In this document: piece after piece, positions 1 through 6,690 of the stretch
Layout: each line of letters opens with the position of its first letter
Position numbering within the stretch: the first letter of the stretch is position 1
Assembly: GCF_020217005.1 (NCBI RefSeq)
Contig: NZ_JAIWOI010000084.1
Location: 1-10,000, forward strand
Reading direction: 5' to 3'
Source: Rheinheimera sp.
GTDB taxonomy: Bacteria; Pseudomonadota; Gammaproteobacteria; Enterobacterales; Alteromonadaceae
Length of the DNA: 10,000 bases
Notes under the pieces: model-generated
Databases searched by the model: none
What the model was told of the DNA's origin: nothing
Seen by the model: the letters and a program-made list of their open reading frames with translations, nothing else
Program-made: the position numbers and the translations under genes

Positions 1-1
1 T

Positions 2-577
2 TTTGTTCAGGTGAATCCGAACAGCAAAATTCCGGCTTTATTTGATCGCAGCACAGGCAGCCGTGTGTTTGAATCTGGCTCAATCTTGTTGTATCTGGCT
101 GAAAAATTTGGCGCTTTTTTACCAAAAGATCCAGCCAAACGCACTGAAGTAATGAATTGGCTCTTCTGGCAAATGGGCAGCGCGCCTTTTGTTGGCGGCG
201 GTTTTGGCCATTTTTATGCCTATGCGCCGGAAAAATATGAATACCCCATCAACAGGTATGCGATGGAAACCAAACGTCAGTTGGATGTGCTCGACCAACA
301 GCTGGCTAAACAGGCTTTTGTTGCTGGCGATGAATACAGTATTGCCGATATCGCCATTTGGCCCTGGTACGGTGCTTTGGCTTTAGGTCGTTTGTACAAT
401 GCAGCTGAGTTTTTGGATGTACAAAGTTACACACATCTGCAGCGCTGGGCTAAGCAGATAGACGCTCGTCCTGCGGTACAACGTGGTATCAAGGTCAATC
501 GCAACTGGGGTGAAGCCCACGAGCAGCTCCCGGAACGTCATAGCGCTGCGGATTTTGATCGCATCCCTAAAGCTTAA
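2..577 (+). CDS. yghU: YghU-type glutathione S-transferase / GSH-dependent disulfide-bond oxidoreductase, 5' partial
   Basis: The open frame runs in from the left edge (first codons read F-V-Q-V-NPNSKIPAL), so the GTG at 11 is an internal valine and not the start; about 190 residues are present. The segment NPNSKIPAL followed by VFESGSILLYLAEKFG is the end of the thioredoxin-like N-terminal domain, where the E-S pair binds the gamma-glutamyl part of glutathione. The rest is the helical GST C-terminal domain, with the YghU-typical stretches MNWLFWQMG, GGGFGHFYAYAP, FVAGDEYSIADIAIWPW and the tail ERHSAADF. As recalled, these closely match E. coli YghU, a cytosolic GST of the Nu class that binds two glutathiones and reduces disulfides. 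It ends 10 bases before the stop of a convergent gene. The N-terminal catalytic region lies outside the window. Confidence 0.93.
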   Translation, partial: FVQVNPNSKIPALFDRSTGSRVFESGSILLYLAEKFGAFLPKDPAKRTEVMNWLFWQMGSAPFVGGGFGHFYAYAPEKYEYPINRYAMETKRQLDVLDQQLAKQAFVAGDEYSIADIAIWPWYGALALGRLYNAAEFLDVQSYTHLQRWAKQIDARPAVQRGIKVNRNWGEAHEQLPERHSAADFDRIPKA

Positions 578-587
578 AATCTGAGGC

Positions 588-1754
588 TTAATCAGTCCGG
601 TTGGCAAAAGGCAGACTGAGTTCTGCCTCTTGCCGATACTGCTCAATAGCCTTTTGCTCTTGCAAGCAGTATCGGGCTATCGCCTCATTGATGGCTCTAT
701 GCTGTGCTTTTTCAGTAAAGCTGTAAAAACCATGCCGCAGTACGGGTGCAAGACCCCGTTGCAGCTTGTGTTCACCCTGAGCTCCGGCATCAAAAAACTG
801 CAGCCCCTGTTTGATACAGTAGTCTATACCGCTGTAATAACAGCATTCAAAATGCAGGAAGTTAAAGTCGTGTTCAGAGCCCCAATAACGGCCGTATAAG
901 GTGGTTTCTGATTGAAAACACAATGAAGCAGCCACCATTTTTTCATCAACAAAAGCTGCGAATACAAGGATTTGGTCCGCCATAGTCTGACCCCAACGCC
1001 TGAAGGTGTCCGCAGTCAAATACCCATTATGGCGGGAACGTTTTTGGTAGGTGTCGCAGTAAAAACCGTAAAACTGCTGCCAAAAAGCAGCATCCAACTC
1101 AGCGCCAGTTAAAGTTTTGAGCTGCACGCCCTGCTCTGTCACCGCAGAGCGTTCTTTACGAATTTGCTTACGTTTGCGTGCCGTCAGCACTGCCAGAAAA
1201 TCATCAAAATGTTGAAAGCCCTGATTCGACCATAAAAATTGCACGTCAAAACGTTCGATAAAACCTGAGTCGCGAAACGCTTGCTGATCGTCCGGCGCGG
1301 CATAAAGACACTGTAGATGGCTCAGCGGTATTGCTTGCAGCAGTTGATGTACACCCTGCTGTAACCACTGCAGCAACTGAGTTTTATCCAGCCCGGCAGC
1401 AAGACCTAAACGTGGTCCTTCGGCTGGTGTAAATGGAATAGCCAATAAAAGCTTAGGGTAATAGTCCAGGCCATAGTTTTGATAGGCCTCAGCAAAAGAC
1501 CAATCAAACAGGTATTCGCCATAGGAGTGCATTTTGATATAAGCAGGGATAGCGGCCAGCAGCCTATCTTCTTGCCATACCACAAAATGCCGTACCAGCC
1601 AGCCGGTGTCCCTACCCGGACTGCTGCCCACACTGCCACCCAATTCCAGCGCCTGTAAAAACTCATAACGGCTAAAAGGATAGTCAGCGGGAAATAAGGC
1701 ATTCCAGTCCGCTGCTTTGACTTTATTAATTGAATCAAGCCACTGCAGCTGCAT
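588..1754 (-). CDS. FemAB-like / GNAT-fold acyltransferase, DUF482 (COG3146, PF04339)
   Basis: A 388-residue protein, close to the usual length of this family. The family signature is clear around residues 71-115: AYIKMHSYGEYLFDWSFAEA followed by YQNYGLDYYPKLLLAIPFTP and GPRL. A basic stretch, ARKRKQIRKER, lies mid-protein, and the C-terminal half (YGRYWGSEHDFNFLHFECCYY, then FFDAGAQGEHKLQRGL) looks like the second GNAT-type lobe of FemAB proteins. Such proteins are predicted to transfer acyl or aminoacyl groups, often annotated as peptidoglycan-related, but I know of no proven substrate. The ATG lies one base after the TGA of the RNase J-like gene, and an AAGG Shine-Dalgarno element sits inside the last codons of that gene, so the two are translationally coupled. 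A strong hairpin occupies its last codons (603-634). Confidence 0.9.
   Translation of the reverse strand: MQLQWLDSINKVKAADWNALFPADYPFSRYEFLQALELGGSVGSSPGRDTGWLVRHFVVWQEDRLLAAIPAYIKMHSYGEYLFDWSFAEAYQNYGLDYYPKLLLAIPFTPAEGPRLGLAAGLDKTQLLQWLQQGVHQLLQAIPLSHLQCLYAAPDDQQAFRDSGFIERFDVQFLWSNQGFQHFDDFLAVLTARKRKQIRKERSAVTEQGVQLKTLTGAELDAAFWQQFYGFYCDTYQKRSRHNGYLTADTFRRWGQTMADQILVFAAFVDEKMVAASLCFQSETTLYGRYWGSEHDFNFLHFECCYYSGIDYCIKQGLQFFDAGAQGEHKLQRGLAPVLRHGFYSFTEKAQHRAINEAIARYCLQEQKAIEQYRQEAELSLPFANRTD
603..634. repeat. Hairpin in the last codons of the FemAB-like gene
   Basis: GGCAAAAGGCAGA (603-615) and TCTGCCTCTTGCC (622-634) pair at 12 of 13 positions with a six-base loop. On the minus-strand RNA the remaining position is a G-U pair, so the stem is complete for the FemAB-like transcript. 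It also lies 25 bases past the yghU stop. No T run follows in either direction, so a role as shared transcript end is only suggestive. Confidence 0.45.
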
Positions 1755-1755
1755 A

Positions 1756-3108
1756 TCAGGACCTTACCAGAGCGATGCGGCCAGTTTTGACCACTTGTTT
1801 ATAAATACGCGGCTCTGGGGCGAGCACATACAAATCACCATTTAGACCAGTCAATTGAATAGGCACCTGACTTTGTCGTGCCACATCAGCATTGGCCTCT
1901 ATATGTGCAGCTTCGCCATGCACAGGCACTGCAATCTGAGGTTTGACCCAGCTGTACAATAACTCCAGCTCACCCCGGCATGGGTGGCCAGAAACATGAA
2001 TAGGTAGGTCCGTGTTGTGGCTTTGTAACGTCTGAATATCGCGTTGCTGAAATTGCTGCACCAGCTTTTCGATAAAGCCTTCATTGCCCGGAATAATAAT
2101 GGAGCTGAAAATGACTAAATCACCACTTTCCAGCGACAACTCCCGCTGCATATCAGCAGCCAGACGGCTTAACGTGGCCTTCGGCTCGCCCTGACTTCCT
2201 GTCGCTACGACCAACACCTCTTCTTTGGGTAAATAGCCTAAATCATTGGCGTCTATCAGATGAATATCATCAGGCCAGTGGCCTGTTGCACGGGCGGCAC
2301 CCACCATATTTTGTAATGAGCGGCCAAGCAGCGCCATATAGCGTCCTGTCTTATTCGCTACCCGGCCAAGTGCTATTAAACGCCCGACATTACTGCTAAA
2401 ACCACTGACCACCACCCTGGCCTGAGCCTGACTTATGACCTGCAATAAGGCGTTGTAGCAGTCCGTTTCGGATACGGAAAAGCCTTCACGCAGCGCATTG
2501 GTCGAGTCACAAACCATAGCTGTGACCTTTTCCACAGCTAAACGTTGAAAAACGCGGGGTTTAAAGGCTCTGCCTGTCATTGGAGTGGCGTCAATTTTCC
2601 AGTCGGCCGTATGAAACACGGACCCGGCATCGGTGCGGATCATCAAACAATGCGGCTCAGGAATAGAATGAGTAATAGAGAGAAATTGCACTGCAAAAGG
2701 GCCTATATGCCTGGTATCGCCGGTTTTTACTTCAATAATAGGCACTTTATCCATAAGCCCGACTTCGGCCAGTTTGCGGCGTAAAATCTCAGCCGTAAAA
2801 GCTGTGGCATAGACAGGGCATTTGAATCGGGGCCAGAGTGCTGGTAAAGCCCCTATATGATCTTCATGGGCATGGGTAATTACAATGCCAGCGAGATTCT
2901 CTGGCTGTCTGGCGATAAAAGCCGGATCTGCAGCCACTACATCGGCTTTTTGCAGGCTGTCTGGTTGCAACGGACTATTAAAAGTCACACCACAGTCCAC
3001 CATCAACCAGAAACCGGCATGACCATACAAATTCAGGTTCATGCCAATTTCGCCTGTGCCACCTAAAGGTAAAAACCACAAATCAGCGCGGCCCGGTATT
3101 AAATCCAC
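1756..3108 (-). CDS. RNase J-like beta-CASP metallo-beta-lactamase-fold nuclease (COG0595), short form
   Basis: A 450-residue cytosolic hydrolase with an intact zinc-site set: HAHEDH at residues 79-84, H147 (THS), D169 (HTADW). The beta-CASP elements follow: DSTNA at 201-205, GFSSNVGRL around 236, GSQGEP at 304-309, HVSGH at 371-375 and PVHGE at 395-399. GSQGEP, HVSGH and PVHGE are diagnostic of RNase J rather than of plain beta-lactamases or CPSF-type nucleases. RNase J enzymes are usually about 550 residues and carry a C-terminal oligomerisation domain. Here the chain ends about 50 residues after PVHGE, so that domain is missing. The predicted role is RNA endo- or 5'-exonuclease activity, not proven for the short gammaproteobacterial forms. 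The start is GTG, the only good candidate after an in-frame TGA at 3133-3135; ribosome binding (GGGAAG) is weak. It is first in an operon with the FemAB-like gene. Confidence 0.9.
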   Translation of the reverse strand: MDLIPGRADLWFLPLGGTGEIGMNLNLYGHAGFWLMVDCGVTFNSPLQPDSLQKADVVAADPAFIARQPENLAGIVITHAHEDHIGALPALWPRFKCPVYATAFTAEILRRKLAEVGLMDKVPIIEVKTGDTRHIGPFAVQFLSITHSIPEPHCLMIRTDAGSVFHTADWKIDATPMTGRAFKPRVFQRLAVEKVTAMVCDSTNALREGFSVSETDCYNALLQVISQAQARVVVSGFSSNVGRLIALGRVANKTGRYMALLGRSLQNMVGAARATGHWPDDIHLIDANDLGYLPKEEVLVVATGSQGEPKATLSRLAADMQRELSLESGDLVIFSSIIIPGNEGFIEKLVQQFQQRDIQTLQSHNTDLPIHVSGHPCRGELELLYSWVKPQIAVPVHGEAAHIEANADVARQSQVPIQLTGLNGDLYVLAPEPRIYKQVVKTGRIALVRS

Positions 3109-3195
3109 TATGACAACTTCCCAAAAACACCTTCATGCGTAATACGCTTAGTGTAAGCCCATTGGCTCAGTCAGCCTAGAGATAAACAGAAGTCG

Positions 3196-3690
3196 CTATT
3201 TGTGCACAGGCCCGGCACTCTGGTCAATTTGCTGTTGCAGCGATTTAGCAAAACCCAATAAAAACAGCACTTCAGCCATGACAAACAAAGGTCCAATCAA
3301 TAAACCGACCAGATCATCAACAAAAGCAGGCTTTTTGCCTTCAAAATAATGCCCGATAAATTGCAGTACCCAGCCAAATACAAAGACTGCGGCTGACGCA
3401 CCTAACCAGGTCGCTGTGCTTTCAAGCCCAACCAATTGCAGTGCAACAGCATAACAGCTGGCGCTAAACAGCAGCATCACCAGCCCCATGCTCAGACTTA
3501 AGCGAAAATAAAACGCCAAAGAACCAAGCAGTAATAAGTGAGTAGCAGTAAAACCTGCAGCTATCTCAAAGGACAACAAGCTAAATAAAGCGATCACAAT
3601 TAAAGGGATACCAGCAAAGTGGGTATAAATATTGCGCTGATCCCTGTGGTAATGGGCGTATTGAATTAAATGCTCAGACAAGGTTTTCAT
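3196..3690 (-). CDS. Mpo1-like family membrane protein (DUF962, COG4539)
   Basis: A 164-residue integral membrane protein. It begins with the family motif HYHRDQRNIYTHFAGIP (residues 13-29), with H15, N20 and H24 conserved, and its second motif is FIGHYFEGKKPAFVDDLVGL followed by LLIGPLFVMAE (residues 111-140). Hydrophobic stretches at about 29-46, 50-68, 70-88, 95-113 and 128-147 indicate four or five membrane segments. The yeast homologue Mpo1 is an iron(II)-dependent dioxygenase that shortens 2-hydroxy fatty acids by one carbon. Bacterial members share the histidine pattern, so a role in hydroxy-fatty-acid turnover in the inner membrane is a reasonable inference only. The start is well set by AAGGAG six bases before ATG. 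It stands alone, 87 bases upstream of the RNase J-like gene, with its own candidate promoter. Confidence 0.9.
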   Translation of the reverse strand: MKTLSEHLIQYAHYHRDQRNIYTHFAGIPLIVIALFSLLSFEIAAGFTATHLLLLGSLAFYFRLSLSMGLVMLLFSASCYAVALQLVGLESTATWLGASAAVFVFGWVLQFIGHYFEGKKPAFVDDLVGLLIGPLFVMAEVLFLLGFAKSLQQQIDQSAGPVHK

Positions 3691-3709
3691 AGAGTTCTCC
3701 TTCGCAAAA

Positions 3710-3738
3710 ATCTTACTCTAAGATAAAACCGCAGTGAA
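3710..3738 (-). promoter_or_regulatory. Candidate sigma-70 promoter of the DUF962 gene
   Basis: On the minus strand TTCACT (3733-3738) and TAAGAT (3710-3715) are separated by exactly 17 bases, each matching 4 of 6 consensus positions. The predicted transcript start near 3703 would leave only about 12 bases of leader, with the AAGGAG ribosome site at its 5' end. The -35 lies inside the palindrome CAGTGaaCACTG (3732-3743). Confidence 0.35.
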
Positions 3739-3757
3739 CACTGTCGGGAAGCCGACA
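3732..3757. repeat. Overlapping inverted repeats between the Crp/Fnr-family gene and the DUF962 gene
   Basis: Two perfect inverted repeats sit side by side. CAGTG-AA-CACTG (3732-3743) overlaps the candidate -35 of the DUF962 promoter. TGTCGG-GAAG-CCGACA (3742-3757) is a six-pair stem with a four-base loop. The first has the form of a repressor or activator operator. The second could be the end of the upstream regulator's transcript, but no run of T follows it directly on the minus strand. Confidence 0.4.
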
Positions 3758-3791
3758 ATCTTGCAGCTATCCGAATCTTGTGTAAAACATC

Positions 3792-4511
3792 TTAGTTGGT
3801 ATCCAGCTGTGCAGCTTGTTTTAACAGTGTTAAATCCAGTACTTCAATATGACCATAACTGGTGCGCAGCACTCCGCTCATAACCAACTGTTGCAGCAAC
3901 TGATTAATAGTTTGGCGTGATAAGGACAATAACTGCCCGAGCTGCTCCTGCTGCACCGGGATCAGATAACCTTCGCCCTGTTGATGCAAACGACACAAGC
4001 TCAATAAACGCCTGGCAAGCCGCACTGAGGCAGGCAACAGGCTGATATCTTCCAGCGCCTGAAATACCATTCGCATTTTTTCCGTCAGTAATTGACCAAA
4101 ACGTTGCCACCAGAGCGGATCCTGCAACACCAGCTGTTGCAGCGCAGAATGATTCAGCTGAAGCAGCCGGCTTGGAATACTGGCTGTGGCATCGTGAGTA
4201 CGCTCTTTGTGATCAAACAAGGCTATTTCACCTATCCAATCCCCCGCTTCCACTATGGTCAGCAAGGCCTCGCGGCCTGAACTGTGAACTCCTGCAATCA
4301 ACAAAGCACCGGATAACACCACATAGATGCCATCAAAAGCATCACCTCTGCTAAACAAACGTTGACCAGAGCCCAGCTGTATCAGTTTGGCCTGGGCGAG
4401 CAACTGCAGCTGTTGTTGCTCAGATAACGCAGCAAACCAACTGCTGTGCTGACGCAGTAGCGGCCTGTAATGTTCAGGCACAGAGGTTTCGGATACAGAG
4501 TGTTCGGGCAT
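3792..4511 (-). CDS. Crp/Fnr-family transcriptional regulator
   Basis: A cytosolic DNA-binding regulator of about 239 residues. Counting from the upstream ATG at 4517, a cyclic-nucleotide-binding-like beta-barrel covers residues 28-125, with GDAFDGIYVVLSGAL, GDWIGEIALFD and the ERTHDATA loop standing where CRP has its phosphate-binding R-S/T-A. A long dimerisation helix follows (about 130-160). The Crp-type helix-turn-helix spans about 187-233, with EQLGQLLSLSRQTINQLLQQL as recognition region. There are no N-terminal cysteines, so it is not an oxygen-sensing FNR with an iron-sulfur cluster. The ligand is unknown. Two ATGs are possible, 4517 and 4511: the only ribosome-site-like element (GGAA) abuts the first but stands six bases before the second, so I prefer 4511. 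It is divergent from the DUF1569 gene and may control it or itself. Confidence 0.88.
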   Translation of the reverse strand: MPEHSVSETSVPEHYRPLLRQHSSWFAALSEQQQLQLLAQAKLIQLGSGQRLFSRGDAFDGIYVVLSGALLIAGVHSSGREALLTIVEAGDWIGEIALFDHKERTHDATASIPSRLLQLNHSALQQLVLQDPLWWQRFGQLLTEKMRMVFQALEDISLLPASVRLARRLLSLCRLHQQGEGYLIPVQQEQLGQLLSLSRQTINQLLQQLVMSGVLRTSYGHIEVLDLTLLKQAAQLDTN

Positions 4512-4548
4512 AAGCATTTCCGGTATCAGGTATGTGGAGCAATCAAAC

Positions 4549-4599
4549 TGTGCACAAGGTAGGAGATCCGGATAAAATCAGCAAGTGTAGCGGATCCGC
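4549..4599. promoter_or_regulatory. Divergent control region with three palindromes and a candidate promoter for the DUF1569 gene
   Basis: The 106-112 base gap between the Crp/Fnr-family gene and the DUF1569 gene holds three perfect palindromes: TGTGCACA (4549-4556), ATCCGGAT (4566-4573) and GCGGATCCGC (4590-4599). On the plus strand TGCACA (4551-4556, 4/6 to -35) and TAAAAT (4573-4578, 5/6 to -10) are 16 bases apart and could form a promoter for the DUF1569 gene. The last palindrome would then lie just downstream of the start of transcription, a repressor-like position. No full CRP or FNR consensus site is visible. Confidence 0.35.
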
Positions 4600-4623
4600 A
4601 TAACAGGCATCACAGGACTGACG

Positions 4624-5139
4624 ATGAACAGAAGACAATTTTTAATAGCAGGGGCCGCCATCAGTGTAACAGCGGCAGCAGGGTTGGAACTGGGGAGCAG
4701 AGGCTTTCAATCCCATTGGGATGCATTGTTAGCACAGCTGAGCGCTTTGCAGCATAAAGAACTGACCAGCAGTGGGAGCTGGACTCCAAGTCAGGTGTTT
4801 CAGCATCTGACGCAGAGTGTTCTGGGTTCTGTTCAGGGCTATTCAGAACATAAAGCAGCCTGGTTCACCCACAGTATTGGACCTGTTGCGCTTAAAGCCT
4901 TTAAAACCGCTGGCGCTATGCTGCATCCTCTGGATGAAGCCATACCTGGCATGCCGGCACTGGACGCTCATATGCCAACACAGCAAGCTTTGCAGAACTT
5001 GCTCCAGGCTTTAACGCAATTTGCTCAAAGTAGCAGCCTTAGCCCACATTTTGCCTATGGAGTGCTGGATCATCAGGACTACGAAGCGGCTCATGTGATG
5101 CATATCCGGCAACATTTGACGCAAATTCAAAGCTCGTAA
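4624..5139 (+). CDS. DUF1569 family protein (DinB-like fold) with Tat-type signal
   Basis: A 171-residue protein. The N-terminus MNRRQFLIAGAAISVTAAAG has the twin-arginine form R-R-x-F-L followed by a short, weakly hydrophobic alanine-rich stretch, which points to Tat export or a Tat-type anchor. The mature part resembles DUF1569, a branch of the DinB/YfiT four-helix bundles. W53-T-P-S-Q-V-F-Q-H61-L is the first conserved histidine segment, and the C-terminal helix AAHVMHIRQHLTQ (H157, H160, H164) supplies the others. DinB-like bundles bind a divalent metal through three histidines, so a metal-binding periplasmic protein is likely, but its activity is unknown. AGGA six bases before the ATG supports the start. 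It is divergent from the Crp/Fnr-family gene and ends 26 bases before the stop of a convergent gene. Confidence 0.8.
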   Translation: MNRRQFLIAGAAISVTAAAGLELGSRGFQSHWDALLAQLSALQHKELTSSGSWTPSQVFQHLTQSVLGSVQGYSEHKAAWFTHSIGPVALKAFKTAGAMLHPLDEAIPGMPALDAHMPTQQALQNLLQALTQFAQSSSLSPHFAYGVLDHQDYEAAHVMHIRQHLTQIQSS

Positions 5140-5165
5140 GCCGCATCTATTGTGAAAGACGCCGG

Positions 5166-6578
5166 TTATAAAGGACTGACAGCCGGCGCCACAAAAGCCG
5201 GGATCTGCCAACATCCTGAGTCAGTTGTTTGGGCTGGCTGCGCCGGCTTCATATACTGAAAGACCACTTGATCCACAATAGCTATCGACATCTGCGCCAT
5301 TTGGTCAAAATTATCTATGCCATTATTAGCAAACCCCTTGCGGGTGCGGTGTATATTAAATTTGTCGGAGAAACTGCGGCCAAAAGCTTGTTCTACTCCG
5401 GTTTTCCCTAAGATAAAACCATAGAGCCCACCCCAGGTTGCAGCAGGGTTATCCGAATCCCAACCGGCCAATACAGCTATTTTAATGGTGTTTTGCATAT
5501 CACCTTCACCATAAAACAGACTGACTAAACTGGCCGCGAAATTAATACCAGCGGCAAAACAGCCATTGCAATACAACTTTTTTCCGCTGATTTCATAGCC
5601 GTCTTTGGCTTCGACCTGATACCGCTGATACAGCTTATCCCTCGCCTCTTCCCATGGAATACCGGATTGGTACAAAGACCAGACATAATCAAACATCTTG
5701 GCCGGATATTGATTGGAAGGCAGTTCTGCTCTGGCTTGTTTTGCAATGCTCAACAACTGAGGCTGAATGGCTTTGGCTGGGTCCACTGTTGCAGAGAGTG
5801 CATGCATCACAACATAAAAATTAGCAATGTCGGCCGCTTCGGCATAAGCAGTAGTGCGTATAGGTAAATAGGCCAACTTTGAAGCGATATCAGCACGAAA
5901 TGGCGCCAGAATACCGAAGATCTCTGTAGTCAACTGAGCATCAATCATATCGTAATGCGGGTTATAAGCGGGCATACCTGTCAAAGGTGGCAGAATATTT
6001 TGCTGCATTAAATCAAAAGCCTGCTGATTGGATACCCACAAAAAGTTTTCAGCTTTGCCTTCAGCCGTTTTAAAAGGAGTTTCCGAGTCTTTGTAAATAT
6101 GCGCCAGCCAGCCATCCCGAATTTGTTCAGCACTAAGCAGTGGAGTTTTGCTGTCATGCATCAGTTTCAGATAAATATATTCAATATCGCTGTCATCATC
6201 AGAACCCCAGACTTCATCTTTGTCTGCAACGACCCAATCTATAGTGTCAGATAAATTACTCGGAATACCCTGGCCCCAAATACTGGGCTGGTCTTTGCCT
6301 TGCCAGTCTTTGCGGGTATAAAACTGCCCTGCCGGTCCATCCCCCCCAATTTTATCCATTTCAGTCACCAGCCCTGTCCAGTTCGCTATGCTGAGCCCAA
6401 GCCAAAAACCATGCACCTTGTCAGCGTAGAGCTTTTTATTCAATGTATGAGTGCCTTCAGTGACAAGCTTGCATAAGGCGGCAGGCTCGGTTTGCCCTTG
6501 AGCATTGAGCACCAAAGGACAGACTAACAGGCCAGACAGCAGCAAAACAGCAACAACACAATGTGATAGCGAATGCAT
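5166..6578 (-). CDS. Exported ADP-ribosylglycohydrolase-family protein (PF03747-like), divergent
   Basis: A 470-residue protein from the ATG at 6578. A GTG 21 bases upstream (6599) is in frame, but it has no ribosome site and would put seven residues before the signal peptide. Residues 1-28 form a signal peptide: MHSLSH, a hydrophobic core to about 24, then a possible cleavage after LNA. The fold is recognised from DKVHGFWLGLSIANWTG (53-69), the acidic DDDSDIEYIYLKLM (127-140), TTEIFGILAPFRADIASKLA (217-236) and AGWDSDNPAATWGGLYGFIL (371-390). These stand where ARH/DraG enzymes have their N-terminal glycine motif, first acidic metal motif and the C-terminal GGDxDT motif. The family removes ADP-ribose from proteins or small molecules with Mg2+. 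The changed motifs and export make the real substrate uncertain. Five cysteines remain after the signal peptide core, including CNGC (337-340). It has its own promoter candidate. Confidence 0.82.
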   Translation of the reverse strand: MHSLSHCVVAVLLLSGLLVCPLVLNAQGQTEPAALCKLVTEGTHTLNKKLYADKVHGFWLGLSIANWTGLVTEMDKIGGDGPAGQFYTRKDWQGKDQPSIWGQGIPSNLSDTIDWVVADKDEVWGSDDDSDIEYIYLKLMHDSKTPLLSAEQIRDGWLAHIYKDSETPFKTAEGKAENFLWVSNQQAFDLMQQNILPPLTGMPAYNPHYDMIDAQLTTEIFGILAPFRADIASKLAYLPIRTTAYAEAADIANFYVVMHALSATVDPAKAIQPQLLSIAKQARAELPSNQYPAKMFDYVWSLYQSGIPWEEARDKLYQRYQVEAKDGYEISGKKLYCNGCFAAGINFAASLVSLFYGEGDMQNTIKIAVLAGWDSDNPAATWGGLYGFILGKTGVEQAFGRSFSDKFNIHRTRKGFANNGIDNFDQMAQMSIAIVDQVVFQYMKPAQPAQTTDSGCWQIPAFVAPAVSPL

Positions 6579-6612
6579 ACAACCCCAAAATGAAAGCACT
6601 TACAATAATGCT

Positions 6613-6641
6613 GTTATGCGATGTACAGTCTTTATTGTCAA
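6613..6641 (-). promoter_or_regulatory. Sigma-70 promoter candidate of the ADP-ribosylglycohydrolase-like gene
   Basis: On the minus strand a perfect TTGACA (6636-6641) is followed after exactly 17 bases by CATAAC (6613-6618, 4 of 6 to TATAAT). The predicted start near 6606 gives a leader of about 28 bases to the ATG at 6578. This is the best promoter match in the window. Confidence 0.55.
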
Positions 6642-6642
6642 G

Positions 6643-6669
6643 TCTGGCAATAGTGCTCTGCTTGCCAGA
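6643..6669. promoter_or_regulatory. Inverted repeat TCTGGCAA-N11-TTGCCAGA, likely operator
   Basis: Two perfect eight-base arms (6643-6650 and 6662-6669) with an 11-base spacer lie one base upstream of the consensus -35 of the minus-strand promoter. The centre is near -50 relative to the predicted start. It also lies 22 bases before the TTG start of the plus-strand short ORF, so one dimeric regulator could affect both directions. A hairpin role is possible but neither transcript clearly contains it. Confidence 0.5.
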
Positions 6670-6690
6670 TAGTGGCAATGATGTAAGAAG

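Noticed and set aside
5160..5188. Inverted repeat CGCCGG / CCGGCG between the convergent DUF1569 and ADP-ribosylglycohydrolase-like genes as terminator
   Set aside because: Only six pairs, a 17-base loop, no T run and one arm inside a coding sequence.
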